A DNA stretch of 64,000 nt from Nocardioides humilatus (GCF_008373755.1 NZ_VUJV01000003.1:620001-684000), one strand, 5' to 3'; shown: positions 1 through 8,618, numbered from the stretch's first letter. A program made the numbers and translations. The notes: generated by a model not told the origin, from the sequence alone.

Positions 1-890
1 GTGATCACGACGAGCCTGGAATCGACGGTCGCCGGGACCGTCAACGTGCCGCCCGCGGGGACGATGCTGGAGCCGCCGCCACCGCCGCCAGCATTCATCC
101 GGTTGGGACATGCGCTGTGCCGGCCGCCGCCGCCCCCACCGCCACCACCGAAGTAGCCACCGCCACCACCGCCGCCGCCGTACGTCGAGTCCGCACCGTC
201 ACCTCCCGTGGCCCCTCCGGGAGACCCGGGGCCGAAGCTCTCGTCGGGCACGAAGGTGCATGTCACCGTTCCGCCCATGCCCCCGGCGCCGCCGCTCGAG
301 CTCCCACCGGGCCGACCGCCCTGTGCCTGGCCGGGGCCGTCGTTGCCCGCCGACGACGCTCCGGCCGCTCCGGCGTGGCCGCCGCGCGAACCAGCGGCTC
401 CCTGACTGGTGAAGAAGCCGCCTGCGCCGCCACCACCAGCGGCCTGGAGAAGAACGGGCCCGCCACCGACCTGCGTGACGACGGTCGAGCCGCCGCCGTC
501 CCCGCCACCGCCGGTCGCCGCTCCCCCGTCGTCGCGGAACTCGATGGAGAAGCTGTCGCCGACCGCGGTCGGGATGTCAGCGTCGATCACGGCCGGGCGC
601 CCGCCGGGCCTGGAGTCGGTCAGACCGCTCTGGTCCACGCTCGCTTCGCCGACCTCACCGACGGCGTGCACGTGGATGCTCGTCACCTCATCGGGGACGG
701 GCAGCGTGAAGGTGCTGCCCGGTGCCCCGGTGAAGGTGCAGGTCACCTCCGCGACGACTTGCTGGCACTGAGGTGGCAGCTCGGCCGCGGCCGAGACGAC
801 GTCGAGGGCGACGACGCCGGTCGTGGCGAGGACTCCGGCGAGCGCGACCGCAGCCCGGCCTCGCAGGGATGAAGGGGCAAGAACCGACAT
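1..890 (-). CDS. Secreted glycine-rich protein, 3' end beyond window
   Basis: The reading frame opens at an ATG at 888-890 and stays open to the left edge, so at least 296 residues are present and the C-terminus is missing. Residues 1-36 form a signal peptide: a basic start, a hydrophobic core rich in A, V and L, and an AAA cleavage region. Residues 40-120 look like an ordinary beta domain with a Cys pair. After that the protein becomes extremely glycine-rich, with runs such as GGGGGGGGYFGGGG. This resembles surface proteins carrying a glycine-rich or PGRS-like tail, but I recognise no named family. It is probably an exported, surface-associated structural protein. The opposite-strand proline- and arginine-rich frames are composition shadows. 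Confidence 0.7.
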   Translation of the reverse strand, partial: MSVLAPSSLRGRAAVALAGVLATTGVVALDVVSAAAELPPQCQQVVAEVTCTFTGAPGSTFTLPVPDEVTSIHVHAVGEVGEASVDQSGLTDSRPGGRPAVIDADIPTAVGDSFSIEFRDDGGAATGGGGDGGGSTVVTQVGGGPVLLQAAGGGGAGGFFTSQGAAGSRGGHAGAAGASSAGNDGPGQAQGGRPGGSSSGGAGGMGGTVTCTFVPDESFGPGSPGGATGGDGADSTYGGGGGGGGYFGGGGGGGGGRHSACPNRMNAGGGGGGSSIVPAGGTLTVPATVDSRLVVI

Positions 891-999
891 CGAGTGGACC
901 TAGTCTGCTGTGCCGAGACGGGAGCACGGACCATCGAGACTAGGGGCGCGCGGCGGGCCGGGAAAATAGTCCGTCCGGGCCAGTCGGTGGGTTCAGGCG

Positions 1000-1968
1000 C
1001 TACGCCGCGGCGTCGGCCGACCAGCCGTCGAACAGCCTCAGGTAGGTCTCGGCATCCTCCATCATCAGCGCGTGGCGCCGGTCGTCGAGGACGTGGCCCA
1101 CCCAATCGCGGCGCGCTGCGAGGACCGAGCGCAGGACCTTCGCGGGCACGAGCGCATCGTGGGTGCCGCCGAGCAGCAGCGTGGGCGCCTCGACGGCGTG
1201 GACCGCTCGCCAGACCCTGCGCGGATCGGCCCACAGCGCGGAGATCGAGCGGGTCGCGGCCAGGAGTGTGCGCCGGCGATCCACCCCCTCGATGTCCTCA
1301 GCGAAGTCGGCCGCCATCAGGTCGAGCACGGCGCGGTCGATGCCCTCGGGATCGGAGTAGATCAGCCCGAGCATCGCGCGGTTGCGACGCGCAGTGAGGC
1401 CGGGGCCGGCCAGACCGACGACGCCGAGCGCGAGCGCGCTGAGCGAGGACAGGGCGATCGGCACCATCTGGTCGATGGTGGGGCGACTCGGGCAGAGGAA
1501 GCCGAGCGGCGTCCGCGGCGGCAGCGCAGGTGAGACCAGGACCAGCTGGTCGACGCGGTCGGGATGCTCGGCCGCGAGGAGGGTGGAGATCAGGCCGCCC
1601 ATCGAGTTGCCGTGGAGGGTGAACGAGTCCCAGCCGAGCGTGTCGGCGACCGCGAGCACGAAGGCGACGTAGCCGTCGATGGTGATCGCGTCCTCACCGG
1701 CGGGCGTACGGCCGAAGCCGGGGAGGTCGAGCGCGACCACCGGGCCCTGCTCGGCAAGGCCCTCGATCACCTCGATCCAGGTCACGGACGAGCCGCCCAG
1801 CCCGTGCACGAGCAGTTGCGGGCGGTCGGCCGACGGTCCCCGGCCGGGCGCGCGCAGCACCCGTACCGGCCGGCCGGCCACGTCCAGGGCGCCGTCGGTC
1901 ACGGTCGGCCAGGGGCGCAGCAGCGTCTTGTTCACGTCGGTCGTCACGTTGGCATGGTGCCCGATCAC
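1000..1968 (-). CDS. Alpha/beta hydrolase
   Basis: This is a 322-residue alpha/beta hydrolase-fold protein, probably cytoplasmic. The oxyanion-hole motif HGLGGS lies near residue 55. The nucleophile elbow GNSMGG places the catalytic Ser near residue 122. The acid is probably in GTHDALVPA near residue 268, and the His is in DDRRHALM near the C-terminus. The substrate cannot be inferred. The GTG start at 1966-1968 overlaps the TGA of the upstream hemolysin III gene as GTGA, which suggests translational coupling. An in-frame GTG at 1947 is an alternative start. No clear Shine-Dalgarno precedes either one. Confidence 0.85.
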   Translation of the reverse strand: MIGHHANVTTDVNKTLLRPWPTVTDGALDVAGRPVRVLRAPGRGPSADRPQLLVHGLGGSSVTWIEVIEGLAEQGPVVALDLPGFGRTPAGEDAITIDGYVAFVLAVADTLGWDSFTLHGNSMGGLISTLLAAEHPDRVDQLVLVSPALPPRTPLGFLCPSRPTIDQMVPIALSSLSALALGVVGLAGPGLTARRNRAMLGLIYSDPEGIDRAVLDLMAADFAEDIEGVDRRRTLLAATRSISALWADPRRVWRAVHAVEAPTLLLGGTHDALVPAKVLRSVLAARRDWVGHVLDDRRHALMMEDAETYLRLFDGWSADAAA

Positions 1969-2633
1969 GCGCCGTGGAGCAGGAACACCCCGGCGCAGTG
2001 GGCGACGAATCCTGCGGCGGTGAAGCAGTGGAAGACCTCGTGGAAGCCGAACCAGGCCGGCCACGGGTCCGGCCGGCGACGGGCGTAGACGACGGCTCCG
2101 ACGGAGTAGAGGACCCCGCCGGCCAGCAGCAGCGCCAGTGCTGCCGGCCGGCCCGAGCCGAGGAGCTGGGGCGTGAAGGCGATCGCGACCCACCCGAGCG
2201 CGAGGTAAGAACCGGTCGTCGCCCACCGCGGCGCGCGGGGGAAGCCGAGCCGGAACACCGCTCCGATCGTGGCGCCCGACCAAGCCAGGACGAGCATGGT
2301 CACGCTCGCCGCTCCGGACAGCAGCAGCACGGCGAAAGGCGTATAGGAGCCGGCGATGAGCACGTAGATGTTGGCGTGGTCGAGCCGCTGCAGCCAGGTG
2401 CCGAGCGCACCTTCCCACGGCTTGAGGTTGTAGACCGCCGAGACGGCGAAGAGGAGCAGGGACGACCCGCCGAAGACGGCGATCGCTGCGCGCTCTGAAC
2501 CGCCGTCGGCCGCCAGGACGAGGACGAGACCGACGATGGCGACGACCGGGGTGAGCCCCGCGTGGACCCAGCCCCGCGTGCGCGGCCGCAGCACGGCCAT
2601 CAGGTCCGAGGGTGCCTCGAGTGCAATGGTCAT
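1965..2633 (-). CDS. trhA: Hemolysin III / TrhA family membrane protein
   Basis: This 222-residue protein has about seven transmembrane segments. It shows the PAQR/hemolysin III signatures: RGWVHAG near residue 20, QRLDHANIYVLIAGSYTPF in the middle and HEVFHCFTAAGFVAHCAGVF near the C-terminus. The conserved Asp and His residues probably bind zinc. The family's biochemical role in bacteria is poorly defined: it was named for pore-forming activity and later linked to membrane homeostasis. A GGGAGG Shine-Dalgarno lies about 8 bases before the ATG. The gene is coupled to the downstream hydrolase by a four-base overlap. Confidence 0.88.
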   Translation of the reverse strand: MTIALEAPSDLMAVLRPRTRGWVHAGLTPVVAIVGLVLVLAADGGSERAAIAVFGGSSLLLFAVSAVYNLKPWEGALGTWLQRLDHANIYVLIAGSYTPFAVLLLSGAASVTMLVLAWSGATIGAVFRLGFPRAPRWATTGSYLALGWVAIAFTPQLLGSGRPAALALLLAGGVLYSVGAVVYARRRPDPWPAWFGFHEVFHCFTAAGFVAHCAGVFLLHGA

Positions 2634-2757
2634 GGCGCCGGCCTCCCGTCCGTCGTTGCATCGACGGATCGACCGTCGTGGCGACCTCGGGGGGTAGGTC
2701 TTCCTCGAAGGTAGTCAACTGCGCAGGCGCCCCCAACGGGAGAGCGTGCGGTCCCGA

Positions 2758-2775
2758 CTAGTCCCGAAGGACTAG
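2758..2775. terminator. Hairpin after the paaG-like gene
   Basis: A perfect 7-bp stem, CTAGTCC and GGACTAG, closes on a CGAA tetraloop immediately downstream of the paaG-like stop codon on the minus strand. There is no U-tract, as is usual in high-GC actinobacteria. A terminator or mRNA 3'-end stabiliser is likely, but this is inferred from position and structure only. Confidence 0.45.
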
Positions 2776-2777
2776 CG

Positions 2778-3581
2778 CTAGCGGCCGGAGAAGGTCGGCC
2801 GGTCCCGGTCGAGGAACGCCCGTACGGCGCCCGCGTGGTCCTGCGTCCGACCGCACCGGGCCTGGGCGTCGCCCTCGGCGGCCAGGGTGTCGGCAAGGGG
2901 ACGGTCGATACCGGAGGCGAGCAGCCGCTTCGACTCGGCGTAGGCGAGGGTGGGCCCGGCGGCCAGCCGGGTGGCGATCTTGGTCGCGGCCGCGAGCACC
3001 TCTTCAGCGGGGACGATCTCGCCGCTGATCCCCCAGCCGACGGCCTCCTCGGGGGTGAAGTTGCGACCGAGCAGCACGAGCTCGCGCGCCTTGGCCTCGC
3101 CCACCGCCCGCGGGAGCGTGCCGGCGAGGCCGGAGTCGCAGGTGAGGCCGATCGCCGAGAACGCCGTACCGAGCGTCGTGCCGGCCGCGAAGACCCGCAG
3201 GTCGCACGCGAGGGCGAAGCCCAGCCCGGCTCCCACGCACGTGCCGTTGACCGCCGCCACTACCGGCTTCGGCATCGTCGCCAGCGACGTGACGATCGGC
3301 GCGTAGTGCGCGGCAACCGTGTCGAAGGCGGTGGTCGCGTCCGCGTCGAGTGCGGCCGCGTGCTCGCCCAGGTCCTGGCCGACGCAGAAGGCCGGGCCCG
3401 AACCGGCGAGCACCACCGCGCGCACGCTCTCATCGCCCGCGACCTCGGCGAGGGCGGCGACCAGCGCCTCCTTCAGGTCGACGGTGAGCGCGTTGCGGCG
3501 GTCGGGCCGGTTGAGGGTCACGATCGCGACCGCGCCTGTGCTGTCGGCCAAGCGATCGATCAACACCGGTGCGTCGGTCAT
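2778..3581 (-). CDS. paaG: Enoyl-CoA hydratase/isomerase, PaaG-like
   Basis: This is a 267-residue crotonase-fold enzyme. The two oxyanion-hole segments are FCVGQD (65-70) and GTCVGAGL (113-120). Asp149, in GLTCDSGLAGTLPR, matches the Asp that PaaG-type isomerases use to convert epoxyphenylacetyl-CoA to its oxepin. Residue C-terminal features (FLDRDRPTFSGR) also resemble PaaG. The ATG at 3579-3581 has a GGGAG Shine-Dalgarno. The gene is divergent from a TetR regulator and next to paaABCDE, which supports a role in phenylacetate catabolism. A general enoyl-CoA hydratase remains possible because crotonase subfamilies are hard to separate by eye. Confidence 0.78.
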   Translation of the reverse strand: MTDAPVLIDRLADSTGAVAIVTLNRPDRRNALTVDLKEALVAALAEVAGDESVRAVVLAGSGPAFCVGQDLGEHAAALDADATTAFDTVAAHYAPIVTSLATMPKPVVAAVNGTCVGAGLGFALACDLRVFAAGTTLGTAFSAIGLTCDSGLAGTLPRAVGEAKARELVLLGRNFTPEEAVGWGISGEIVPAEEVLAAATKIATRLAAGPTLAYAESKRLLASGIDRPLADTLAAEGDAQARCGRTQDHAGAVRAFLDRDRPTFSGR

Positions 3582-3643
3582 GGCTGACTCCCTGGGGGTC
3601 GTGGGAATGTGTGCGGGTGGACGGGCACAGATGGGGGGCACCG

Positions 3644-4243
3644 TTGGACGAGCAGGCTGCGCCGCGGCGCGGACGGCCAGGCTATGACCAGGCCACCGTG
3701 CTGCGCCGGGCGATCGAGCTCTTCAACCAGAAGGGCTACGACGGCACGAGCATCGGCGACCTGGCCAGCGAGCTCGGCCTGTCGAAGTCGGCGATCTACC
3801 ACCACGTGCCGAGCAAGGAGCACCTCCTCCAGCAGGCCCTCGACGAGGCGCTCGGCGCCCTGACCGAGGCACTCGACCGGATCGAGGCCGCGAGCGGCCT
3901 GACCGCGACGGAGCGGTTGCGCACGGCGGTGCGGACGAGCGTCGTCGTGCTCGTCGAGCACCTTCCGGCCGTCACGCTGCTGCTGCGGGTGCACGGCAAC
4001 AGCGCCGCGGAGCAGGACGCGTTGGCGCGACGCCGCGCGCTCGACGACCGACTGGCGGCGATGGTCCGCGCGGCCGCGGCCGACGGGGAGCTGCGCGACG
4101 ACATCGCTCCCGACCTGCTGAGCCGGTTGCTCTTCGGCATGGTCAACTCGCTCGTCGAGTGGGTGCGCCCCGGACACGACGAGAGCGCCGAGCACCTCGC
4201 CGACGCGTTGGCGGCGCTGGCCTTCGAGGGCCTGTTGCGCTGA
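3644..4243 (+). CDS. paaR: TetR family regulator, probably PaaR
   Basis: This is a 199-residue TetR-type repressor. The helix-turn-helix spans about residues 35-56 (GTSIGDLASELGLSKSAIYHH region), and the C-terminal helical ligand-binding domain is of normal length. I chose the TTG at 3644 because a GGGGGG Shine-Dalgarno lies 6 bases upstream; in-frame GTG codons at 3611 and 3617 are alternatives. It sits between the paaG-like gene and paaABCDE, so it probably represses phenylacetate genes and responds to phenylacetyl-CoA, as PaaR does in other bacteria. The likely operator is the palindrome in front of paaA. Confidence 0.8.
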   Translation: MDEQAAPRRGRPGYDQATVLRRAIELFNQKGYDGTSIGDLASELGLSKSAIYHHVPSKEHLLQQALDEALGALTEALDRIEAASGLTATERLRTAVRTSVVVLVEHLPAVTLLLRVHGNSAAEQDALARRRALDDRLAAMVRAAAADGELRDDIAPDLLSRLLFGMVNSLVEWVRPGHDESAEHLADALAALAFEGLLR

Positions 4244-4247
4244 TCCG

Positions 4248-5330
4248 TCACGCATCGAAGTCGACACCCACGCGATCGCTGACCGGCAGGCTCTGGCAGG
4301 TGAGCACGAAACCGCGCTCGACCTCGTCGGGCTCGAGCGCGTAGTTGCGCACCATCTCGACCTCGCCCTCGACCACGCGGGCGCGGCAGGTGCCGCAGAC
4401 GCCGCCCTTGCAGGCGAACGGCAGGTCGCTGCGCACCTCCTGGACGGCGTCGAGGATGCGTCGGTCGCGAGGTACGGCGGTCGTGGTGAGCCGACCGTCG
4501 AGCATGACCGCCACCTCGCTCGTGATCCCCTCCACGACGCGGTCGGCGTGGTGGACGGGCGGCGGCGGTTCGTCGACGTAGAAGAGCTCGACGTGCACGC
4601 GGTCGGCCGGGATCCCGAGCTCGCCAAGCACGGCTCGGGCGTCGGCCAGCATCGCGAACGGCCCGCACAGCCAGACGTGGTCGACGTCGATCGGCACCAG
4701 TGTCGTCAGGATGCGACGCAGCCGCTCGGCGTCGAGCCGGCCCGTGAAGAGCTCGACGTCGCGCGGCTCCCGCGACAACACGTGGACCAGCTCGAAGCGC
4801 GCCGGGTGGACGTTCTTCAGGTCCGAGAGCTCGTCGGCGAACATCACCGTCGACGTGGTGCGGTTGCCGTAGAGCAGCGTCACCTGGCTGCTCGGCGTGG
4901 CCAGCACCGAGGTCGCGATCGACAGCATCGGGGTGATACCCGAACCGGCCGCGATGCAGAGGTGCCGCCCGCCCTCCTCCGGGTCTGCGTGGAAGCTTCC
5001 CGTCGGCGTCGCCACCTCGACCAGGTCGCCGGGTCGCAGGTCGTGCACGAGCCACCGCGAGAAGAGGCCGTCCGGCACCTCGCGCACGCCGATACGGAGC
5101 GGCGCGCCGGCCGGCGCGCAGATCGAGTAGTGCCGCCGGTGCTCGACCCCCTCGATCGTGCGGCGCAGCACCACCGCTTGGCCGGGCGCGAAGGCGTAGG
5201 CCTCGGCTAGCTCGGGAGGTACGACGAACGACACCGCCGCGGCATCGTCGGTCAGCCGCTCCACCGCTGCCACCGCGAGCGGGTGGAAGGTGGTGCGCGC
5301 CTCCGCGACCTGCGTTGCCCCGGCGCTCAC
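4248..5330 (-). CDS. paaE: Phenylacetyl-CoA epoxidase reductase PaaE
   Basis: This is a 360-residue NAD(P)H-dependent reductase that feeds electrons to the PaaA diiron centre. Domain order is FAD-binding (RHYS at 66-69), NAD-binding (GSGITP at 129-134) and a C-terminal plant-type [2Fe-2S] ferredoxin with Cys at about 307, 312, 315 and 345 (CKGGVCGTC plus a distal Cys). The GTG start directly follows the paaD stop codon, with AAGGAG six bases ahead lying inside paaD. It is the last gene of paaABCDE and converges on the TetR gene with a 4-bp gap. Confidence 0.93.
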   Translation of the reverse strand: MSAGATQVAEARTTFHPLAVAAVERLTDDAAAVSFVVPPELAEAYAFAPGQAVVLRRTIEGVEHRRHYSICAPAGAPLRIGVREVPDGLFSRWLVHDLRPGDLVEVATPTGSFHADPEEGGRHLCIAAGSGITPMLSIATSVLATPSSQVTLLYGNRTTSTVMFADELSDLKNVHPARFELVHVLSREPRDVELFTGRLDAERLRRILTTLVPIDVDHVWLCGPFAMLADARAVLGELGIPADRVHVELFYVDEPPPPVHHADRVVEGITSEVAVMLDGRLTTTAVPRDRRILDAVQEVRSDLPFACKGGVCGTCRARVVEGEVEMVRNYALEPDEVERGFVLTCQSLPVSDRVGVDFDA

Positions 5331-5813
5331 TCAGATCTCCTTCACGTGCTCGAACGGCTCGCCGCACGACCGACAGCGGTAGAGCGCGGTGCAGGCCGTC
5401 GGACCGAACTCGGAGGTGAGCTCGACGTCACTGCTGGCGCAGCGGGTGCAGGTCAGCTGCCGGCGGACCGGCGTGACGGTGAGCGGCACCGGTCCGGTGC
5501 GCGCAGGCCCCGGGGGCGAGATGCCGGCCGCGGCGAGCGCACGCCGACCGCCCTCGGTGATCCAGTCGGTCGTCCACGCGGGATGCAGGGCGATGGCGAC
5601 CCGCACGTCGTCGTACCCCTCCCGCCGGAGGCGGTGCACCAGGTCGTCGCGCATGGCGGCGGTCGCCGGGCAGCCGGAGTAGGTCGGGGTGATGGTCACG
5701 ACCACCGCGTCGCCCTCGGTCTCGACCGAGCGCAGCACCCCGAGGTCGGCAAGGGTCAACATCGGCAGCTCCGGGTCGACGACCTCGGCCGCGACCTCCG
5801 CCGCGGCCCTCAC
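5331..5813 (-). CDS. paaD: Phenylacetate-CoA oxygenase assembly protein PaaD
   Basis: This is a 160-residue protein with an N-terminal MIP18/DUF59-type domain (VDPELPMLTLADLGVLR and PTYSGCPAT) and a C-terminal zinc-ribbon-like Cys cluster (CTRC at 122-125, Cys141, CRSC at 147-150). PaaD is thought to help mature the iron centre of the PaaABCE complex. The GTG at 5811-5813 overlaps the paaC stop as GTGA and has GAGGGG about 7 bases upstream. The adjacent GTG at 5816 is an alternative. Confidence 0.9.
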   Translation of the reverse strand: MRAAAEVAAEVVDPELPMLTLADLGVLRSVETEGDAVVVTITPTYSGCPATAAMRDDLVHRLRREGYDDVRVAIALHPAWTTDWITEGGRRALAAAGISPPGPARTGPVPLTVTPVRRQLTCTRCASSDVELTSEFGPTACTALYRCRSCGEPFEHVKEI

Positions 5814-6643
5814 CACCGGCCCCTCGGGTGAGCACGGGCGACGACCTGCATCTCGGCGAGCATCCGGCTGAGGTGCTCGGTGTGCGACGAGGTTGCGACC
5901 GGACCTACGTCTGGAGCCGCGACGCCTGCAGCGGCGAGCACCTCGGCGAGCACCGCCTCGGCCACGGCATCCTCCCCACGCTGGTGGCGGTAGCCCCAGA
6001 CCTGGGCCAGTCCGGTGTGGAGCCGGCGGCGCGACTCCTCGGTGCCGCGGGCGAGCGTGACGAACCACTGGGCGGCGAAGTCGCGGTGATAGGCCAGCTC
6101 CTTGACCCCCTTCGCGGCGACCGCGCGCACCACGCCGTCAGGGTGGGCTGCGAGCCGCTCGAACAGCGCGAGCCGGTAGGTGGCCCACACCAACACCCGG
6201 CAGATCGTCTCGGCGAAGTCCCCGTTGGGCAGCTCGACCAGGTTGGTGTTGCGGAACTGGTGGTCGTCGCGGAAGAACGCCAGAGCGTCCTCCGGCGGCA
6301 CGGGCGAGCCGTCCGGCAGCGGCGGCACCACGGAGGGGTCGGCCGTCGCCGCTCGGGTCAGCAGCAGCCGCGCCTGGCCGAGCAGGTCGAGCGCGATGTT
6401 GGAGAGCGCGATGTCCTCCTCCAGGTCCGGCGCGCGACCGCACCACTCCGAGAGGCGGTGGGCGAGGACGAGGGCGTCGTCGCCGAGCTCGAGGCAGTAC
6501 GACGCCAGCTCGGTCGCGTCCACCCCCGCGGGGATGCTCGTGTCCATGCCCGCCAGCGGGTCGTCGTGGGCCGCCTCGCCGAAGGCCCAGTGGGCGTCAT
6601 CGACGAGCAGGCCGGCGTAGGCGGAATCGTGGTCGTCGTTCAT
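5810..6643 (-). CDS. paaC: Phenylacetyl-CoA epoxidase subunit PaaC
   Basis: This 277-residue structural subunit of the phenylacetyl-CoA epoxidase pairs with PaaA in the catalytic core. It belongs to the ferritin-like PaaA/PaaC family but normally lacks a working diiron site. Family signatures are visible in LGDDALVLAHRLSEWCGRAP, ALDLLGQARLLL, FRDDHQFRNTNLVELPNGDF and KELAYHRDFAAQW. The ATG at 6641-6643 overlaps the paaB stop as TGATG; an in-frame GTG immediately before it is a weaker alternative. Confidence 0.92.
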   Translation of the reverse strand: MNDDHDSAYAGLLVDDAHWAFGEAAHDDPLAGMDTSIPAGVDATELASYCLELGDDALVLAHRLSEWCGRAPDLEEDIALSNIALDLLGQARLLLTRAATADPSVVPPLPDGSPVPPEDALAFFRDDHQFRNTNLVELPNGDFAETICRVLVWATYRLALFERLAAHPDGVVRAVAAKGVKELAYHRDFAAQWFVTLARGTEESRRRLHTGLAQVWGYRHQRGEDAVAEAVLAEVLAAAGVAAPDVGPVATSSHTEHLSRMLAEMQVVARAHPRGRW

Positions 6644-6930
6644 CACATGTGGGGGACGTTGTCGGGGATGTCGTAGAAGGTCGGGTGGCGGTAGACCTTG
6701 TCGCCGCTCGGCGCGAAGAGCGGGTCCTTCTCCCCCGGGCTCGACGCGGTGATCGTGTCGGAGCGCACGACCCAGATGCTCACGCCCTCGCTGCGGCGCG
6801 TGTAGACGTCGCGCGCGTGACGCAGCGCCATCGCGTCGTCGGGCGCGTGGAGCGAGCCCACGTGCACGTGGTTGAGGCCGCGCTTGCTGCGCACGAAGAC
6901 CTCGTAGAGCGGCCAGTCACTGTTGGTCAT
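6643..6930 (-). CDS. paaB: Phenylacetyl-CoA epoxidase subunit PaaB
   Basis: This is the 95-residue small subunit of the phenylacetyl-CoA epoxidase. The opening [20 protein letters not shown] and the [15 protein letters not shown] segment are typical PaaB features. It bridges PaaAC heterodimers in the complex. The ATG at 6928-6930 has GAGGAG ahead of it and overlaps the paaA stop as ATGA. Confidence 0.93.
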   Translation of the reverse strand: MTNSDWPLYEVFVRSKRGLNHVHVGSLHAPDDAMALRHARDVYTRRSEGVSIWVVRSDTITASSPGEKDPLFAPSGDKVYRHPTFYDIPDNVPHM

Positions 6931-7817
6931 CGCGGGCTCCTCGCATACGCCGTCGCTGCTTCCCTGACCCAGGCACCGTCGTCGTGGGCCTTCTTCCGGT
7001 GGGCGATCCGCTGCGCGTTGCACGGTCCGCCGCCCTTCACGATCCGCCAGAACTCGTCCCAGTCCAGGTCGTTGCCCGGCAGCGTCACGCCGAGCGCCGC
7101 GGCCTGCGGAGCCGACATCTCGATGAACCGCGCGCGGAGCTCGTCGTTGGTGTGGCGCTTGATGCCCCAGTCCATCGACTGCTGGGTGTTGGGCGAGTCG
7201 GCATCAGGCGGGCCGAACATCATCAGCGCCGGCTTCCAGAACCGATCGACCGACTCCTGCACCATCGCCCGCTGCTCGTCGGTGCCGCGCATCATCGTCG
7301 CCAAGAGCTCATAGCCCTGGCGCTGGTGGAAGGACTCCTCCTTGCAGATCCGGATCATCGCGCGGCCGTAGGGGCCGTAGGAGGTGCGGCACAACGGCAC
7401 CTGGTTGCAGATCGCGGCGCCGTCGACGAGCCAGCCGATGGTGCCGACGTCGGCATAGCTCAGCGTCGGGTAGTTGAAGATCGAGGAGTACTTCTGCGCA
7501 CCGCTGATCAGTTGCTCCATCAGGTCGCGCCGGGAGACGCCGAGGGTCTCGCACGCCGAGTAGAGGTAGAGCCCGTGGCCGGCCTCGTCCTGGACCTTCG
7601 CGAGCAGGATCGCCTTGCGTCGCAGGGACGGAGCGCGGGTGATCCAGTTGCCCTCCGGCTGCATGCCGATGATCTCGGAGTGCGCGTGCTGGGCGATCTG
7701 ACGTACGAGCGTCTTCCGGTAGCCCTCAGGCATCCAGTCGCGTGGCTCGATCCGGTCGCCGGCGGCAATGGTGGCGTCGAAGCCCGCCGCAAGATCTTCG
7801 TCCGCTGCCGCCGTCAC
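6927..7817 (-). CDS. paaA: Phenylacetyl-CoA epoxidase catalytic subunit PaaA
   Basis: This is the 296-residue diiron oxygenase subunit that epoxidises the ring of phenylacetyl-CoA. Two ExxH elements are visible: DEAGH (Glu78, His81) and KEESFH (Glu161, His164), with an additional Glu near residue 48. I chose the GTG at 7815-7817 because AAGGA lies 7 bases upstream. The ATG at 7835 has no Shine-Dalgarno and lies inside the palindromic operator. paaA is the first gene of a tight paaABCDE operon. The paaK ligase and paaZ hydrolase needed for the full pathway are not in this window. Confidence 0.94.
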   Translation of the reverse strand: MTAAADEDLAAGFDATIAAGDRIEPRDWMPEGYRKTLVRQIAQHAHSEIIGMQPEGNWITRAPSLRRKAILLAKVQDEAGHGLYLYSACETLGVSRRDLMEQLISGAQKYSSIFNYPTLSYADVGTIGWLVDGAAICNQVPLCRTSYGPYGRAMIRICKEESFHQRQGYELLATMMRGTDEQRAMVQESVDRFWKPALMMFGPPDADSPNTQQSMDWGIKRHTNDELRARFIEMSAPQAAALGVTLPGNDLDWDEFWRIVKGGGPCNAQRIAHRKKAHDDGAWVREAATAYARSPR

Positions 7818-7833
7818 CAGGGATCCTTCCCGC

Positions 7834-7857
7834 ATTACTGACCTATCGGTCGGTAAT
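7834..7857. promoter_or_regulatory. Palindromic operator in front of paaABCDE
   Basis: On the plus strand, ATTACTGACC and GGTCGGTAAT form 10-bp arms with one mismatch around TATC. The site lies 17-40 bases upstream of the paaA start and overlaps the likely -10 region. Size and symmetry fit a TetR-family operator, and the neighbouring TetR gene is the obvious candidate repressor. No matching copy is visible in the paaG-paaR intergenic region. Confidence 0.7.
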
Positions 7858-7867
7858 GATTGTGCAA

Positions 7868-7898
7868 CGCCCCGGGACGGTGTGCAAGTCCCGGGGCG
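7868..7898. terminator. Strong GC hairpin between two genes
   Basis: CGCCCCGGGAC and GTCCCGGGGCG form a perfect 11-bp stem with a 9-base loop. It lies just past the stop codon of the minus-strand secreted protein and upstream of the paaA promoter. It has no U-tract but is well placed to insulate the paa operon from upstream transcription. Confidence 0.65.
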
Positions 7899-7916
7899 CT
7901 GCCTCGACAGCCCGCG

Positions 7917-8618
7917 TCAGGAGGCCAACCGGAAGAAGTTGATCGCGTAGTCGTTGGCGGCCATGGCGCTGGCGCTCTGGATGAGGAGCAGCACCCGGTC
8001 GATCCGGGTCCAGTCCACCGGCGGGTGCGCCGGGTCATTGGTCACGAAGCAGTCGAACGGGAACTCGAGACGGAAGCCGTTGGTCTGCCCAGCCTCGGTG
8101 TTGACTCCGCACTGGTAGACCGTCGGGCTGCTGGCGGACTTCACCTCGACATTGATGTTGAGGGGCAGGTCGTTGGCCACGAAGTTGACCTCGAACCGCT
8201 TGAAGCAGGAGAGGTCGGCCCGCAGTACCTCCGGGTGTGCCTCCGACCTCAGACCGTAGAAGACGGCCAACGCGGTCGGCCCCTTGTAGCCGGACGAGAC
8301 GGCGAGCAGGGACTTGTCGCCGGGCGCGACCACCGCCGTCGACGGGAACCCGAAGGGATTGCCGGCGACCTGGAACCTGGTCGTACGCCGACCGCCCAGC
8401 ATCGCGCCCGACTCGGTGTTGGTGACCGAGCCCGTCGTCAGGTCGGGCGAGCGATAGGCGCCGGTCATGAAGTTGTCGATCATCGCCGGCACACAGCCCT
8501 TTGCGGCAGCAGGCAGGCCTGTCGCGCGAGCCGGTCGCGCGGATGCGGTCAGGTCTGCGGGAGCGGCAAGCGCGGCGGTGACCAGGCTGATCGCGGCGAG
8601 CTTCTTCATCGTGTTCAT
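7917..8618 (-). CDS. Secreted protein of unknown function
   Basis: This is a 233-residue protein with a signal peptide (MNTMKK start, hydrophobic core to about residue 20, Ala-rich cleavage region). The mature part is mainly beta-predicted and has four Cys residues (near 42, 161, 193 and 214) that could form disulfides. I recognise no family. GGAGG precedes the ATG. Its promoter shares a 37-bp element and much of its 5' leader with the promoter of the upstream 46-aa peptide/LAL regulator unit, so all three genes probably belong to one regulon. Confidence 0.72.
   Translation of the reverse strand: MNTMKKLAAISLVTAALAAPADLTASARPARATGLPAAAKGCVPAMIDNFMTGAYRSPDLTTGSVTNTESGAMLGGRRTTRFQVAGNPFGFPSTAVVAPGDKSLLAVSSGYKGPTALAVFYGLRSEAHPEVLRADLSCFKRFEVNFVANDLPLNINVEVKSASSPTVYQCGVNTEAGQTNGFRLEFPFDCFVTNDPAHPPVDWTRIDRVLLLIQSASAMAANDYAINFFRLAS

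Noticed and set aside
117-872. A 251-codon plus-strand Ala/Arg/Gly-rich frame near the left edge
   Set aside because: The minus strand in this stretch encodes a protein with a proper signal peptide and glycine-rich tail; the plus-strand frame is its shadow.
2772-2781. CTAGCGCTAG palindrome at the paaG-like stop codon
   Set aside because: It is short, overlaps the stop codon itself, and is adjacent to a longer hairpin that better explains the region.
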